Shown here: one piece after another, positions 1 through 8,392 of the stretch | How the letters are laid out: each line of letters begins with the position of its first letter | Numbering within the stretch: the first letter of the stretch is position 1 | Source: an uncultured Flammeovirgaceae bacterium | GTDB lineage: Bacteria; Bacteroidota; Bacteroidia; Cytophagales; MED-G16 | NCBI GenBank assembly: GCA_913052485.1 | Contig: CAJXDN010000002.1 | Location: 18,031 to 82,030 of the forward strand | Reading direction: 5' to 3' | DNA: 64,000 bases | The notes under the pieces: model-generated | The model's database searches: none | The model's input: the letters and a program-made list of their open reading frames with translations, nothing else | What the model was told of the DNA's origin: nothing | Made by a program: the position numbers and the translations under genes

Positions 1-2
1 AA

Positions 3-131
3 TCTTTCATAGATGAATCTGGTATTTTACAGAACAAATACGAAAAAAGTTTAATTCCTATAATAGCTTCTCTGGTCTGTTCTTATCTAATAATTTTTCA
101 GATACCTTGGTTCAAAAAAAAGGAAATTTAG
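3..131 (+). CDS. C-terminal fragment of an unidentified membrane protein
   Basis: An open frame enters from the left edge and stops at a TAG at 129-131. The visible 42 residues end in a hydrophobic stretch (LIPIIASLVCSYLIIFQIPW) followed by the basic tail FKKKEI, which looks like a last transmembrane helix with a short cytoplasmic tail. It overlaps the stop end of the convergent RNA methyltransferase gene by 4 bases. Too little is visible to name the family. Confidence 0.5.
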   Translation, partial: SFIDESGILQNKYEKSLIPIIASLVCSYLIIFQIPWFKKKEI

Positions 132-859
132 CTGTTTAAAAGATTATCTAGAATAATACCTGTAGATACTGATACATTTAACGACTCTGCATCACCAAGC
201 TTTTTAATACTTATCCAACTATCTACATAAGGTTCAAGTTGTTTACTTATCCCCCTTGACTCATTACCAAATAAAATAATACCTTTCTTAAAATTTTTAG
301 GAGTTACAAGTTTATTTTGATCCGATGTCGTTCCAATAATACTACAATTATTAGAGAAAACTTTTTCTAAGTCCTGATAAAAGACATTAACTCTTGTAAA
401 AGAACCCATACTTGACTGAATAACTTTTGGATTGTATAAATCAACACAATCTTTGGAACATATTATATTTTGAATGCCGAACCAGTCAGCATTTCTAATT
501 ATAGTACCAAAATTTCCTGGATCGTTTAGTGAATCTAAAGCGATAGATACTTTACCTAATTTCTTAAATGAAAAATCTTTTGATACAGATTTTACAACAC
601 AGAAACCATCCCTATTATTTTTCAATAGACTAAAATTATTGATATTATATTCATCTAAAACATAAACATTGTTTATATCGAAAGAATTCTTATATTTTTC
701 GAATATTTTTTTTGAAACTACTGTAAATATCACATTATATGATGAGTTTAATACTTCTAAAATACCTTTAATCCCCTCAACTAAAAAAAGATTTAATTCA
801 TCTCGTGTCTTCTTATATTTAAGTGATTTTATTAATTTAAGTTTTGCTTTAGATATCAT
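128..859 (-). CDS. TrmH/SpoU-family RNA 2'-O-methyltransferase
   Basis: A 243-residue SPOUT-class methyltransferase that would transfer a methyl group from SAM to a ribose 2'-OH in rRNA or tRNA. All three SpoU motifs are present: motif 1 SLNDPGNFGTIIRNADWFG near residues 108-126 with the catalytic-type Asn/Arg, motif 2 FGNESRGIS near 197, and motif 3 AESLNVSVSTGI near 224. The first ~95 residues form the usual small substrate-binding domain. The start MISKAKLKLIKSLKYKKTR matches the basic N-terminus of the family. The specific target RNA (for example 23S G2251 or another site) cannot be told from the sequence. Confidence 0.9.
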   Translation of the reverse strand: MISKAKLKLIKSLKYKKTRDELNLFLVEGIKGILEVLNSSYNVIFTVVSKKIFEKYKNSFDINNVYVLDEYNINNFSLLKNNRDGFCVVKSVSKDFSFKKLGKVSIALDSLNDPGNFGTIIRNADWFGIQNIICSKDCVDLYNPKVIQSSMGSFTRVNVFYQDLEKVFSNNCSIIGTTSDQNKLVTPKNFKKGIILFGNESRGISKQLEPYVDSWISIKKLGDAESLNVSVSTGIILDNLLNS

Positions 860-888
860 TTCTAAATTTTAAATTAAATTTAATCATA

Positions 889-1431
889 TTGTTACAACAT
901 ATTGAAAATATAGATAGAGAGATCACTATTACCGTAAATAATTTGTCTCATAATTATTTAGATTATATCATGATTTTTTTAAGTAATAAATATGTTTGGA
1001 TACCTCTCTACATTTACCTTATTTTCTTATTATGGAAATATGATAAGAAAAATTTTATAATAAATATTGTTATTTGTTCAGGTGCAGTTATAATTGCTGA
1101 CTTTATAACAAGCTCTCTTATGAAGCCTTATTTTGAAAGACTGAGGCCATGTCAAGACAATTCAATGTTAGATTTAATTAACGTTGTTTCTGGATGTGGA
1201 AAAAAGTTTAGTTTTGCATCATCACACGCTTCAACTACCTTCTCATTAGCTACTATTTTCTTTTATGTAACCAAGGGTGATATTAAACTTCTTTTTTTAT
1301 GGAGTTTCTTAATTGGATATAGCAGAATTTATTTAGGAGTTCATTACTTTTTGGATGTTATTATTGGATTTTTGGTGGGCTTTTTAACTTCAGTGGTAAT
1401 TTATCGTATATCAAAGAAATATTTAGCTTGA
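889..1431 (+). CDS. PAP2-family membrane lipid phosphatase
   Basis: A 180-residue integral membrane phosphatase of the PAP2 superfamily, likely acting on lipid phosphates or diphosphates such as undecaprenyl pyrophosphate in the inner membrane. The three phosphatase motifs are clear: KPYFERLRP (about 78-86), FASSHAS (about 108-114) and SRIYLGVHYFLDV (about 145-157), giving the catalytic His pair. Several hydrophobic segments surround them. The only sensible start is a TTG at 889. The stop TGA overlaps the TTG start of the next gene, so the two are translationally coupled. Substrate is inferred from the family only. Confidence 0.87.
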   Translation: MLQHIENIDREITITVNNLSHNYLDYIMIFLSNKYVWIPLYIYLIFLLWKYDKKNFIINIVICSGAVIIADFITSSLMKPYFERLRPCQDNSMLDLINVVSGCGKKFSFASSHASTTFSLATIFFYVTKGDIKLLFLWSFLIGYSRIYLGVHYFLDVIIGFLVGFLTSVVIYRISKKYLA

Positions 1432-2057
1432 AATTTTTTCCATTTTACATATTAATTCTACTCTTTTCATGTAATAATTATACAAAAACATTACCAATTT
1501 ACGGTAGACCAGAAATAGTAGAGAATAAAACTGATAATGATATCAGTTATGATACAATTCCTCACTCAGTTGAAGATTTTCAATTCTTAAACCAGGACAG
1601 CATGATTGTTACTAACTCAACCTTTAGTAATTCGATTTATGTAGCTGACTTTTTTTTCACAACATGTCCTACAATATGTCCTATTATGAAAAATAATATG
1701 ATAAAAGTATATGAAAAGTACATTGATAATTCGAAGGTTAAATATCTTTCACATACTATTAACCCATTATATGATAATGTTGAGATTCTATCTAGGTACT
1801 CTGAAAGACTAGATGTTGACTCTAATATTTGGCATTTTGTTACTGGAGACTTAGATGAAATATATGATATTGCTAAAAGTAGCTACATGGTAACTGCGAT
1901 AGAAGATAAAAATGAACCGGGGGGCTTTCTACATAGTGGCGTGTTCTTACTAGTTGATAATAATAGGAATATTAGAGGTGTATATGATGGTACCGATATA
2001 TCAGAAGTTAATAGATTAATTAATGAAATAGAGGTTTTACTAGAAACTACCTCTTAA
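1428..2057 (+). CDS. SCO1/SenC-family copper chaperone lipoprotein
   Basis: A 209-residue lipoprotein of the SCO1/SenC/PrrC thioredoxin-fold family, which delivers copper to the CuA site of cytochrome c oxidase or acts as a periplasmic thiol redox protein. The N-terminus is a short signal peptide with a lipobox-like LLFSC (Cys15). The copper-binding CPTIC motif lies at Cys80/Cys84 and the third ligand is His169 in FLHSGVF. The start is a TTG overlapping the upstream TGA stop. It converges on the riboflavin synthase gene with an 11-base overlap of 3' ends. Confidence 0.9.
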   Translation: MKFFPFYILILLFSCNNYTKTLPIYGRPEIVENKTDNDISYDTIPHSVEDFQFLNQDSMIVTNSTFSNSIYVADFFFTTCPTICPIMKNNMIKVYEKYIDNSKVKYLSHTINPLYDNVEILSRYSERLDVDSNIWHFVTGDLDEIYDIAKSSYMVTAIEDKNEPGGFLHSGVFLLVDNNRNIRGVYDGTDISEVNRLINEIEVLLETTS

Positions 2058-2631
2058 TCATCTTACTAATATATTTACCTACTAAGTCAAATTCAAGATT
2101 TACAAAATCACCACGTTCTATTAGATTAAAATTTGTTTTGTTGTAGGTGTGGGGAATAATTGCGACAGAAAACGTATTGTTTTTTATATCGAAACAAGTC
2201 AAGCTCACTCCATTAATGCATATGCTACCCTTCTCTATTAAATAGTTCAAAAAACTAGCGGAAAACCTAAATCTATATATCCAGCTATTTTTCTCATCAA
2301 GTTTATCAATACATTCAGCTGTATCGTCAACATGTCCCTGAACTAAATGACCATCGATTCTACCACCCATTTTCATACTTCTTTCTAGATTAACTAATGA
2401 GCCAACCTCTAATCTTGAAAAATTTGATTTTTTTAGACTCTCTTTTATAACGGTTACCGAATGATTTTTTTTATTACAATTAGTTATTGTTAGACAGACA
2501 CCGTTATGACTAAGACTCTCATCAATTTTTAATTCCGAACTTATAGAGCTTGAAATAATTAAATCTAAATTATTTTTATTTTTAGTAATTGACTCGACGA
2601 CACCAGTTGTTTCAATAATTCCAGTAAACAT
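2047..2631 (-). CDS. ribE: riboflavin synthase, alpha subunit
   Basis: A 194-residue riboflavin synthase catalysing dismutation of two 6,7-dimethyl-8-ribityllumazines to riboflavin. The N-terminus MFTGIIETTG is the family hallmark. Two lumazine-binding barrels follow, with SLSHNGVCLTI (about 39-49) in the first repeat and the parallel KGSICINGVSLT (about 133-144) in the second; SMKMGGRIDGHLVQGHVD joins them. Length is normal. No other rib genes are adjacent and I see no FMN-riboswitch-like leader in the 61-base gap upstream. Confidence 0.96.
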   Translation of the reverse strand: MFTGIIETTGVVESITKNKNNLDLIISSSISSELKIDESLSHNGVCLTITNCNKKNHSVTVIKESLKKSNFSRLEVGSLVNLERSMKMGGRIDGHLVQGHVDDTAECIDKLDEKNSWIYRFRFSASFLNYLIEKGSICINGVSLTCFDIKNNTFSVAIIPHTYNKTNFNLIERGDFVNLEFDLVGKYISKMIKR

Positions 2632-2653
2632 TTTTTTAAATAATATTACTTTG

Positions 2654-2661
2654 CAAAAGTA
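2654..2661 (-). promoter_or_regulatory. candidate Bacteroidota -7 box for ribE
   Basis: On the minus strand this reads TACTTTTG, matching the Bacteroidota consensus TAnnTTTG, 22 bases before the ribE ATG. No TTTG -33 box is seen at the expected distance. It lies between the divergent ribE and thioesterase genes. The match is exact but short, so chance cannot be excluded. Confidence 0.35.
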
Positions 2662-2666
2662 AAAGT

Positions 2667-2674
2667 TAAATTTG
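2667..2674 (+). promoter_or_regulatory. candidate Bacteroidota -7 box for the thioesterase gene
   Basis: TAAATTTG matches the TAnnTTTG consensus and lies 18 bases upstream of the thioesterase ATG. A TTTG occurs at 2650-2653 but the spacing (13 bases) is shorter than the usual 17-23. Together with the box at 2654-2661 it suggests back-to-back divergent promoters. Confidence 0.35.
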
Positions 2675-2692
2675 TGAGAAAAAATTTAATTC

Positions 2693-3208
2693 ATGAAAGA
2701 TAAAAAAATTAACTGTAGTGATACTAAAGTTAGTATCAGCGAAATGGTATTACCAAATCACACCAATAATTTAAATACTTTATTTGGAGGGAAGTTAATG
2801 TATTGGATGGATATGGCAGCTGGAATATGTGCATATAAGAATACCAAAAAAATTGCAGTTACAGCATCGGTTGATAATATATCTTTTAAGTCTCCAGTAT
2901 ATAAAGGTGATATTGTAACAATTAATGCTTTCATAACAAGAGTTTTTAATTCCTCAATGGAGATTTTTCTAGAGGTCACTACTCAGAATAGAAAAACAGG
3001 AGAGTCAATAGTTAGTAATAATGCATTTTTTACATTTGTTACACTAGATAAAAATAGCAAGCCGGTAAAATCAATAGAAGTAAAACCTAAAACAGATGAG
3101 GAAATTAAGTTATATGATGGAGCGCTCAGAAGAAGACAGCTCAGATTGATTTTAGCTGGTAAGATGAAGCCTGAAGAAGCTGAGGAATTAAAATCTATAT
3201 TTAATTAA
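2693..3208 (+). CDS. acyl-CoA thioesterase (hotdog fold)
   Basis: A 171-residue hotdog-fold thioesterase of the YciA/BFIT-like group, hydrolysing acyl-CoA to free acid and CoA in the cytoplasm. The diagnostic segment HTNNLNTLFGGKLMYWMD (about 22-39) contains the conserved N-x-x-G-x-x-FGG-x-x-M/L core with the acidic catalytic residue Asp39, and the central beta strands (ITRVFNSSMEIFLEVTT) follow. The last ~35 residues are a charged tail (RRRQLRLILAGKMKPEEAEEL) common in flavobacterial homologues. Its 3' end overlaps the convergent TlpA gene by 8 bases. Confidence 0.9.
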   Translation: MKDKKINCSDTKVSISEMVLPNHTNNLNTLFGGKLMYWMDMAAGICAYKNTKKIAVTASVDNISFKSPVYKGDIVTINAFITRVFNSSMEIFLEVTTQNRKTGESIVSNNAFFTFVTLDKNSKPVKSIEVKPKTDEEIKLYDGALRRRQLRLILAGKMKPEEAEELKSIFN

Positions 3209-4316
3209 AAATCTGATCTAACTTATTAAATAAATTAGGTCCTCTCAGCTCATTGTTTTTTGCAATGATTTTACCGCTAGGATCCAGTAGAAAAACACTA
3301 GGAATTCTATCAATATTGTAAAGAATGGCTGCCTCTGATTGATAATATTTTAGATCGGAAACATTTATCCATGGAAGTTTATCTTGTTTGATACCCCTAA
3401 CCCAGTCATCTCTAGTCCTGTCAAGTGATACTTGATAGATCTCAAATCCTTTATCTTTAAATAAATTATAATTTCTGACAATATTTGGGTTTTCCTCCCT
3501 ACATGGCCTACACCATGCAGCCCAAAAATCTAATAGTACATACTCACCTCTTAGAGAAGATAAAGGTATTGGATTTCCAGTAGTATCATTTAAAATAATT
3601 TCTGGGGCTATACTTCCAACCGATACAGCTTTTAACTTAAGAAGGTTTTCTTCAAATTTTTTGAAGTAAGAGTTGGAACTAAATTCATCATAATATCTAG
3701 AGTATATTGTTTCCCAAAAATTGATATTTTCTCCTATGGGCAAATAACTTGCTGATACGATAACTGCTAATGAATTATCTAACTCCTTTAAAAATTCTTT
3801 TAGATATATTTCAAATTGATTTTTTTTAAAAGAGGCTTCTTCTCTGAGACTATTTATTTTTGAGATATCTTCTTCCTGACTAGCATCAAAAAAAGCTCTA
3901 TTTAATTCTCTTACCTCGTCTCGATATAATCTTATTTCCTCTCCAATTTTATTTAGAATATCTGTATCATCAGAACCTTCAATTTTATAACTAAAATTTG
4001 ATGGTTCATTATCAATATTGATATTTATATCACTTCTGTTAAGAATTAAATCTATACTACTTTTTCCTAACACATCAAGCCTATATAAAGACGCTTCACT
4101 ATTAAAAACAATAAATTCTAACTTTTTTTCAATAAAATTTGCGTTCTGAAGAAGTTCAATTGAGTAATCAGAATTGACTTTCTGCAATCTCACCTCCCCA
4201 TTATTATTTTCCCCTTCTATATTAATTGTTATAGTTAATTCATTAGATGAATCATATGAAGTATTACACGACTGAAATAAAATCAATATAAGTGAGAATA
4301 TTATTAAATTTCTCAT
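3201..4316 (-). CDS. TlpA-like thioredoxin lipoprotein with DUF4369-type N-terminus
   Basis: A 371-residue periplasm-facing lipoprotein. A signal peptide ends in the lipobox FQSC (Cys17). Residues ~25-130 resemble the beta-rich DUF4369 domain common in Bacteroidota, then a helical linker, and the C-terminal ~140 residues are an AhpC/TSA-type thioredoxin with LLDFWAAWCRPCREENP, placing the redox Cys pair near 268 and 271, and a cis-Pro region DRIPSVFLLDP. Likely a disulfide reductase in the envelope. Partner is unknown. Confidence 0.9.
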   Translation of the reverse strand: MRNLIIFSLILILFQSCNTSYDSSNELTITINIEGENNNGEVRLQKVNSDYSIELLQNANFIEKKLEFIVFNSEASLYRLDVLGKSSIDLILNRSDININIDNEPSNFSYKIEGSDDTDILNKIGEEIRLYRDEVRELNRAFFDASQEEDISKINSLREEASFKKNQFEIYLKEFLKELDNSLAVIVSASYLPIGENINFWETIYSRYYDEFSSNSYFKKFEENLLKLKAVSVGSIAPEIILNDTTGNPIPLSSLRGEYVLLDFWAAWCRPCREENPNIVRNYNLFKDKGFEIYQVSLDRTRDDWVRGIKQDKLPWINVSDLKYYQSEAAILYNIDRIPSVFLLDPSGKIIAKNNELRGPNLFNKLDQIFN

Positions 4317-4370
4317 AACATAAGCTTGCTGGAAAAGATTTACAATATCTATCTGGAACGTATAAAAATA

Positions 4371-7001
4371 TTAATTGTTCAAAGCCTTAGCAAAATAGAT
4401 TTTCCCTTCTTCTCTAACCTTTGATAACCCATCTAAAAAATTTCCACCTGCTGTTGAAAGGAAATTTTGACCACCGCCTGATCCCTTAATTTTTTCAGAT
4501 AAATTTTTAATAATATTTCTCGCGTCAAGATTAGACTCATTAGTTAAATTTTTAGATATTAATAAAACAATATAGGGTTTTGACTCAGTCTCAACTGTAG
4601 CTAAAAAAACTAAATTTTTTAATTCTCTGTCTAGCTCAAAAGCAATTTGCTTTACAAAATCAATACCTTCCTCTTTGAAATGATCTATGATAAGACTTTT
4701 GTCTTTGATCTTATTTAAATTATTAATTAGTTTTTCTTTATATGTTTTCTTTCTAATTAAATCCATTTTACCTAACCTATCCTCAAGAGATTTATTTTTG
4801 TTAATCAGGTTTTTAATAGAGTCCAAAATATTATTGGTTTTAAGTAGGTCCTTTATAAATTTTAAGCTAGATGATTCATTATCAGAAAAATTTAATAATT
4901 CTAAAGATGTTAAAGCTTCTACTCTTCTCACACCTGATGATATTGAACTTTCAGAAATTATTTTAAATAATCCTATCTCTGATGTTGTGCTTACATGCGT
5001 ACCTCCACATAGTTCAACTGAGAATTTGTTATCAATTGTAACAACTCTGACTTTATCACCATACTTTTCTCCAAACAGAGCTGTAGCTCCCATTTTTTTT
5101 GCTTTTACAATAGGGACATTTTCTAATATCTCAATATCAATATTTTGAAAAATTTTATTATTAACTATCTCATTTATATTTTTTAATTCGTTGGCTGAAA
5201 GCTTTGAGAAATGAGAAAAATCAAATCTCAATATATTATCATTAACAAGTGAGCCCTTCTGGACAACGTGATCACCTAAAATTTCTCTAAGTGCTGAATG
5301 TAAGAGATGTGTGGCAGTATGATTTTTTGATATAAGTTTTCTTCTAAATACATTAATTTTTGCAGTGAAAGTATCACTTAAATTATCCGGTAATTTATCA
5401 ACTAAATGTATTATGAGATCATTCTCCTTAAAAGTATTTAAAACATTTACCTGGCTATTTTCTCCCTTTAATTTTCCGATATCTCCTACTTGTCCACCAG
5501 ATTCAGGATAAAAAGGTGTTTTATCCAGAACTACATGAAATTTAGTTTTATTATCAATTTTAACTTCTCTATATTTTAAAATTTTTGATTCAGAAATTAA
5601 GGAACTGTAACCAATAAACTTTGAATGATTATTATCAATTAAATTGACCCAATCATCGGAATAACTCTGAGAACTACTTCTAGATCTGTCTCTTTGCTTG
5701 TTAAGTAATTTATTAAAATCAGACTTATTTAATATTAAATTATTTTCCCTAGCTATTAATTCTGTCAAATCGTAAGGAAAACCATAGGTGTCGTACAACT
5801 CAAAAACTAACTCTCCCGGAATCTCATCATTATCTTTTAAATTGGTTTTAATATCATTAATTTTTTTTAATCCTTTCTCGAGGGTTTTTAGAAATGTTTT
5901 CTCTTCCTCTAAAATAACTTTTAAAATAAAACTTTCTTGATCTTCCAGATTTTCGAATATGTCTTTATAGTCGCTAATTACTGATTTAGCAAGGACATGA
6001 AGAAATGGTGACTTCAGTTCTAAAGATGAAAAACCATATCGAACTGCTCTCCTTAAAATTCTTCTTACTACATAGCCAGACTTATTATTTGAGGGTATTA
6101 CTCCGTCAGATATTGTAAAAACAATTGCTCTTATGTGGTCAGATATAACCCTTAAAGCAATATCTTTTTTTTCATTATCACCATAGTTAATTTTAGAGAT
6201 TTTGGATAGAGAAGAAATAATATTCATAAACAAATCAGTGTCATAGGTGGATTTTAAGCCATCTATTGCCATCGATAACCTTTCAAGTCCCATTCCGGTG
6301 TCTACATGTTTATTAGGAAGAGGCTCTAAAGAACCATTTTTTTTCCTATTGAATTCAATAAATACTAGGTTCCATATCTCTATCACCTCAGGGTGGTCTT
6401 TGTTTATAAGATCTTTTGTAGGTGTCTTTACCATTTCTTCTGATGATCTGAGGTCAATATGAATTTCAGAGCATGGACCACAGGGTCCCACATCACCCAT
6501 TTCCCAGAAATTATCACTTTTTGACCCATCTATAATTTTAGAGTGATCAACGATTTTATTCCATAATTTTGCTGCTTCATCGTCTCTATCCAAATTATCT
6601 TTACTGTCTCCACCAAATACAGTAACAAATAATCTTTTTTCATCAAGTTTATAATGATTTACTAATATGTCCCAAGCCCACTCAATTGCATCTTTTTTGA
6701 AATAATCTCCAAACGACCAGTTACCTAACATCTCAAACATAGTATGATGATATTTATCAATACCAACCTCCTCTAGGTCATTATGTTTTCCACTTACTCT
6801 AAGACATTTTTGAGTATTAGCTATTCTGACTGTAGATGGTGATTCATTTCCTAAAAAAATATTTTTAAACTGATTCATACCGGCATTGGTAAACATCAAA
6901 GTTGGGTCATCATTAACTGTAATTGGAGCAGACTGGATAATCTTATGATTTTTACTTTTAAAGTAATCAAAAAATATATTTCTTATTTTTTTAGAGTTCA
7001 T
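4371..7001 (-). CDS. alaS: alanyl-tRNA synthetase
   Basis: An 876-residue class II synthetase charging tRNA-Ala. The N-terminal catalytic core begins with MNSKKIRNIFFDYFKSKNH and includes TNAGMNQFKNIFLG and the motif-2 region KHNDLEEVGIDKYHHTMFEM. The editing domain carries the zinc-binding HTATH (about 560-564) and CGGTH (about 663-667) motifs. The C-Ala domain ends with the glycine-rich IKGSGGGQNFLSTAGG. Length and domain order are those of a complete enzyme. Confidence 0.98.
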   Translation of the reverse strand: MNSKKIRNIFFDYFKSKNHKIIQSAPITVNDDPTLMFTNAGMNQFKNIFLGNESPSTVRIANTQKCLRVSGKHNDLEEVGIDKYHHTMFEMLGNWSFGDYFKKDAIEWAWDILVNHYKLDEKRLFVTVFGGDSKDNLDRDDEAAKLWNKIVDHSKIIDGSKSDNFWEMGDVGPCGPCSEIHIDLRSSEEMVKTPTKDLINKDHPEVIEIWNLVFIEFNRKKNGSLEPLPNKHVDTGMGLERLSMAIDGLKSTYDTDLFMNIISSLSKISKINYGDNEKKDIALRVISDHIRAIVFTISDGVIPSNNKSGYVVRRILRRAVRYGFSSLELKSPFLHVLAKSVISDYKDIFENLEDQESFILKVILEEEKTFLKTLEKGLKKINDIKTNLKDNDEIPGELVFELYDTYGFPYDLTELIARENNLILNKSDFNKLLNKQRDRSRSSSQSYSDDWVNLIDNNHSKFIGYSSLISESKILKYREVKIDNKTKFHVVLDKTPFYPESGGQVGDIGKLKGENSQVNVLNTFKENDLIIHLVDKLPDNLSDTFTAKINVFRRKLISKNHTATHLLHSALREILGDHVVQKGSLVNDNILRFDFSHFSKLSANELKNINEIVNNKIFQNIDIEILENVPIVKAKKMGATALFGEKYGDKVRVVTIDNKFSVELCGGTHVSTTSEIGLFKIISESSISSGVRRVEALTSLELLNFSDNESSSLKFIKDLLKTNNILDSIKNLINKNKSLEDRLGKMDLIRKKTYKEKLINNLNKIKDKSLIIDHFKEEGIDFVKQIAFELDRELKNLVFLATVETESKPYIVLLISKNLTNESNLDARNIIKNLSEKIKGSGGGQNFLSTAGGNFLDGLSKVREEGKIYFAKALNN

Positions 7002-7026
7002 TTAAACTAAAATCGATGAATATTTT

Positions 7027-7034
7027 TATTTTTG
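7027..7034 (+). promoter_or_regulatory. candidate -7 box for the M23 peptidase gene
   Basis: TATTTTTG fits TAnnTTTG and lies 37 bases upstream of the M23 peptidase ATG. No clear TTTG at -33. It sits in the 70-base divergent gap between alaS and the peptidase. Confidence 0.3.
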
Positions 7035-7046
7035 TATAACTTAAAA

Positions 7047-7054
7047 CAAAATTA
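7047..7054 (-). promoter_or_regulatory. candidate -7 box for alaS
   Basis: On the minus strand this reads TAATTTTG, matching TAnnTTTG, 45 bases upstream of the alaS start. With 7027-7034 it would form an overlapping divergent promoter pair. No TTTG -33 box is evident. Confidence 0.3.
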
Positions 7055-7071
7055 GACTATTTTATCTAATT

Positions 7072-8058
7072 ATGAGTAAACACAAATACTATTATAATCC
7101 TGACACGTGTAGGTACGAGAAGATAAGGAAGACCAATAAAGATATATTGCTTAATACATTTGCGTTTATATCAATTGTTTTATTTTCTAGTTTCATATTA
7201 GTAAATATCTACGATCGATACTTTGAATCACCTAAGATAATTCAACTAAAGAAAGAAAACCAAGAGCTTCAAACACACTATGAAATTTTAAATAAGGAGG
7301 TAAATGTTGCATATAAGATGCTGAATAATCTAGAGGAAAGAGATGACAACGTCTACAGAATTATATTTGAAGCAGAACCAATTCCTGGTACAATTAGACA
7401 GGCCGGTATTGGTGGTATCAACAGATACAAAGAACTAGTAGACGGAAATCTTGAGAGAGATGATTTAATTATTGATAACTACGCTAAAATAGATGAACTC
7501 AAAAGGAAACTCTATATTCAAACTAAATCATATGATGAGTTATTAGATATGGCTAATAACAAGGAGGAGTTAGTAGCATCAATCCCAGCAATTCAGCCAG
7601 TATCAAACAAGGACCTGAAAAGGTTAGCCTCTGGTTATGGGACGAGGATAGATCCTTTTTTGAAGGTGAAGAGAATGCACTATGGTCTCGACTTCTCAGT
7701 AAAAAAAGGAACACCAATTTATGCCACAGCTGACGGGAAAGTTATGATTGTAAAATCTTCTTTCGGTGGTTTTGGAAAACATATTTACCTTAATCATGGT
7801 AACGGATATAGAACGGTTTATGCTCACCTAGATAAATTTAATGTAAGAAAAAATCAGAAAGTTAAGAGAGGTGAATTAATTGCCTATAGTGGTAACTCTG
7901 GGAGATCTACAGCGCCACACCTCCATTACGAGGTTCATAAAAATGGTAAGAAAATCAATCCAATAAATTTCTTCTTTAATGATCTTACACCCAATCAATA
8001 TGAGGAAGTTATCAAGCTCGCCTCAGTTGAAAATCAAGCACTTGGATCAACATTTTAG
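7072..8058 (+). CDS. M23-family peptidoglycan endopeptidase, membrane anchored
   Basis: A 328-residue LytM-type metallopeptidase that would cleave peptidoglycan cross-links in the periplasm. A basic cytoplasmic N-terminus is followed by one transmembrane helix (about 26-47), a heptad-rich coiled coil (about 55-85), and a C-terminal M23 domain. Zinc ligands are visible as MHYGLD (His203, Asp207) and HLHYEVH with the HxH pair. The domain starts at the typical GYGTRIDPFLKVKR segment. It lies 2 bases upstream of the MerR-type regulator, a pairing common in Flavobacteriia. Similar proteins are cell-separation factors. Confidence 0.93.
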   Translation: MSKHKYYYNPDTCRYEKIRKTNKDILLNTFAFISIVLFSSFILVNIYDRYFESPKIIQLKKENQELQTHYEILNKEVNVAYKMLNNLEERDDNVYRIIFEAEPIPGTIRQAGIGGINRYKELVDGNLERDDLIIDNYAKIDELKRKLYIQTKSYDELLDMANNKEELVASIPAIQPVSNKDLKRLASGYGTRIDPFLKVKRMHYGLDFSVKKGTPIYATADGKVMIVKSSFGGFGKHIYLNHGNGYRTVYAHLDKFNVRKNQKVKRGELIAYSGNSGRSTAPHLHYEVHKNGKKINPINFFFNDLTPNQYEEVIKLASVENQALGSTF

Positions 8059-8060
8059 AT

Positions 8061-8390
8061 ATGCCCTATAAAGAGAAGGAAATAATTAAAAAATATTTCA
8101 GTATAGGAGAGGTTGCTAATAAATTAAATGTAAATACTTCTCAAATCAGGTTTTGGGAAAAAGAATTTGAAATTTTAAACCCAAAAAAAAATAAAAGCGG
8201 TTCTAGAAAATATACAGCTAAAGATATTGAGATAATTGAAAAAATATATAGGTTATTAAAAGACGATAAATTCACAATTGATGGTGCTCGTAAAGAAATA
8301 ATCAAAAAAAATTATAAATCAGAAACTGATATCATTATTCATCTAAGAAAAATCAAAGAAAAGCTAATAAGTTTGAAGGAGAAGCTTTAA
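8061..8390 (+). CDS. MerR-family transcriptional regulator
   Basis: A 109-residue protein consisting almost only of a MerR winged helix-turn-helix: YFSIGEVANKLNVNTSQIRFWEKEF (about 12-36) with the conserved IRFWE wing motif and RKYTAKDIEIIEKIYRLL (about 50-67), then a short dimerisation helix. No C-terminal metal-binding Cys cluster exists, so a heavy-metal sensor role is unlikely. It begins 2 bases after the M23 peptidase stop and is probably co-transcribed with it. Confidence 0.88.
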   Translation: MPYKEKEIIKKYFSIGEVANKLNVNTSQIRFWEKEFEILNPKKNKSGSRKYTAKDIEIIEKIYRLLKDDKFTIDGARKEIIKKNYKSETDIIIHLRKIKEKLISLKEKL

Positions 8391-8392
8391 TG

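Noticed and set aside
2632..2692. FMN riboswitch before riboflavin synthase
   Set aside because: The gap is only 61 bases and contains no conserved RFN elements.
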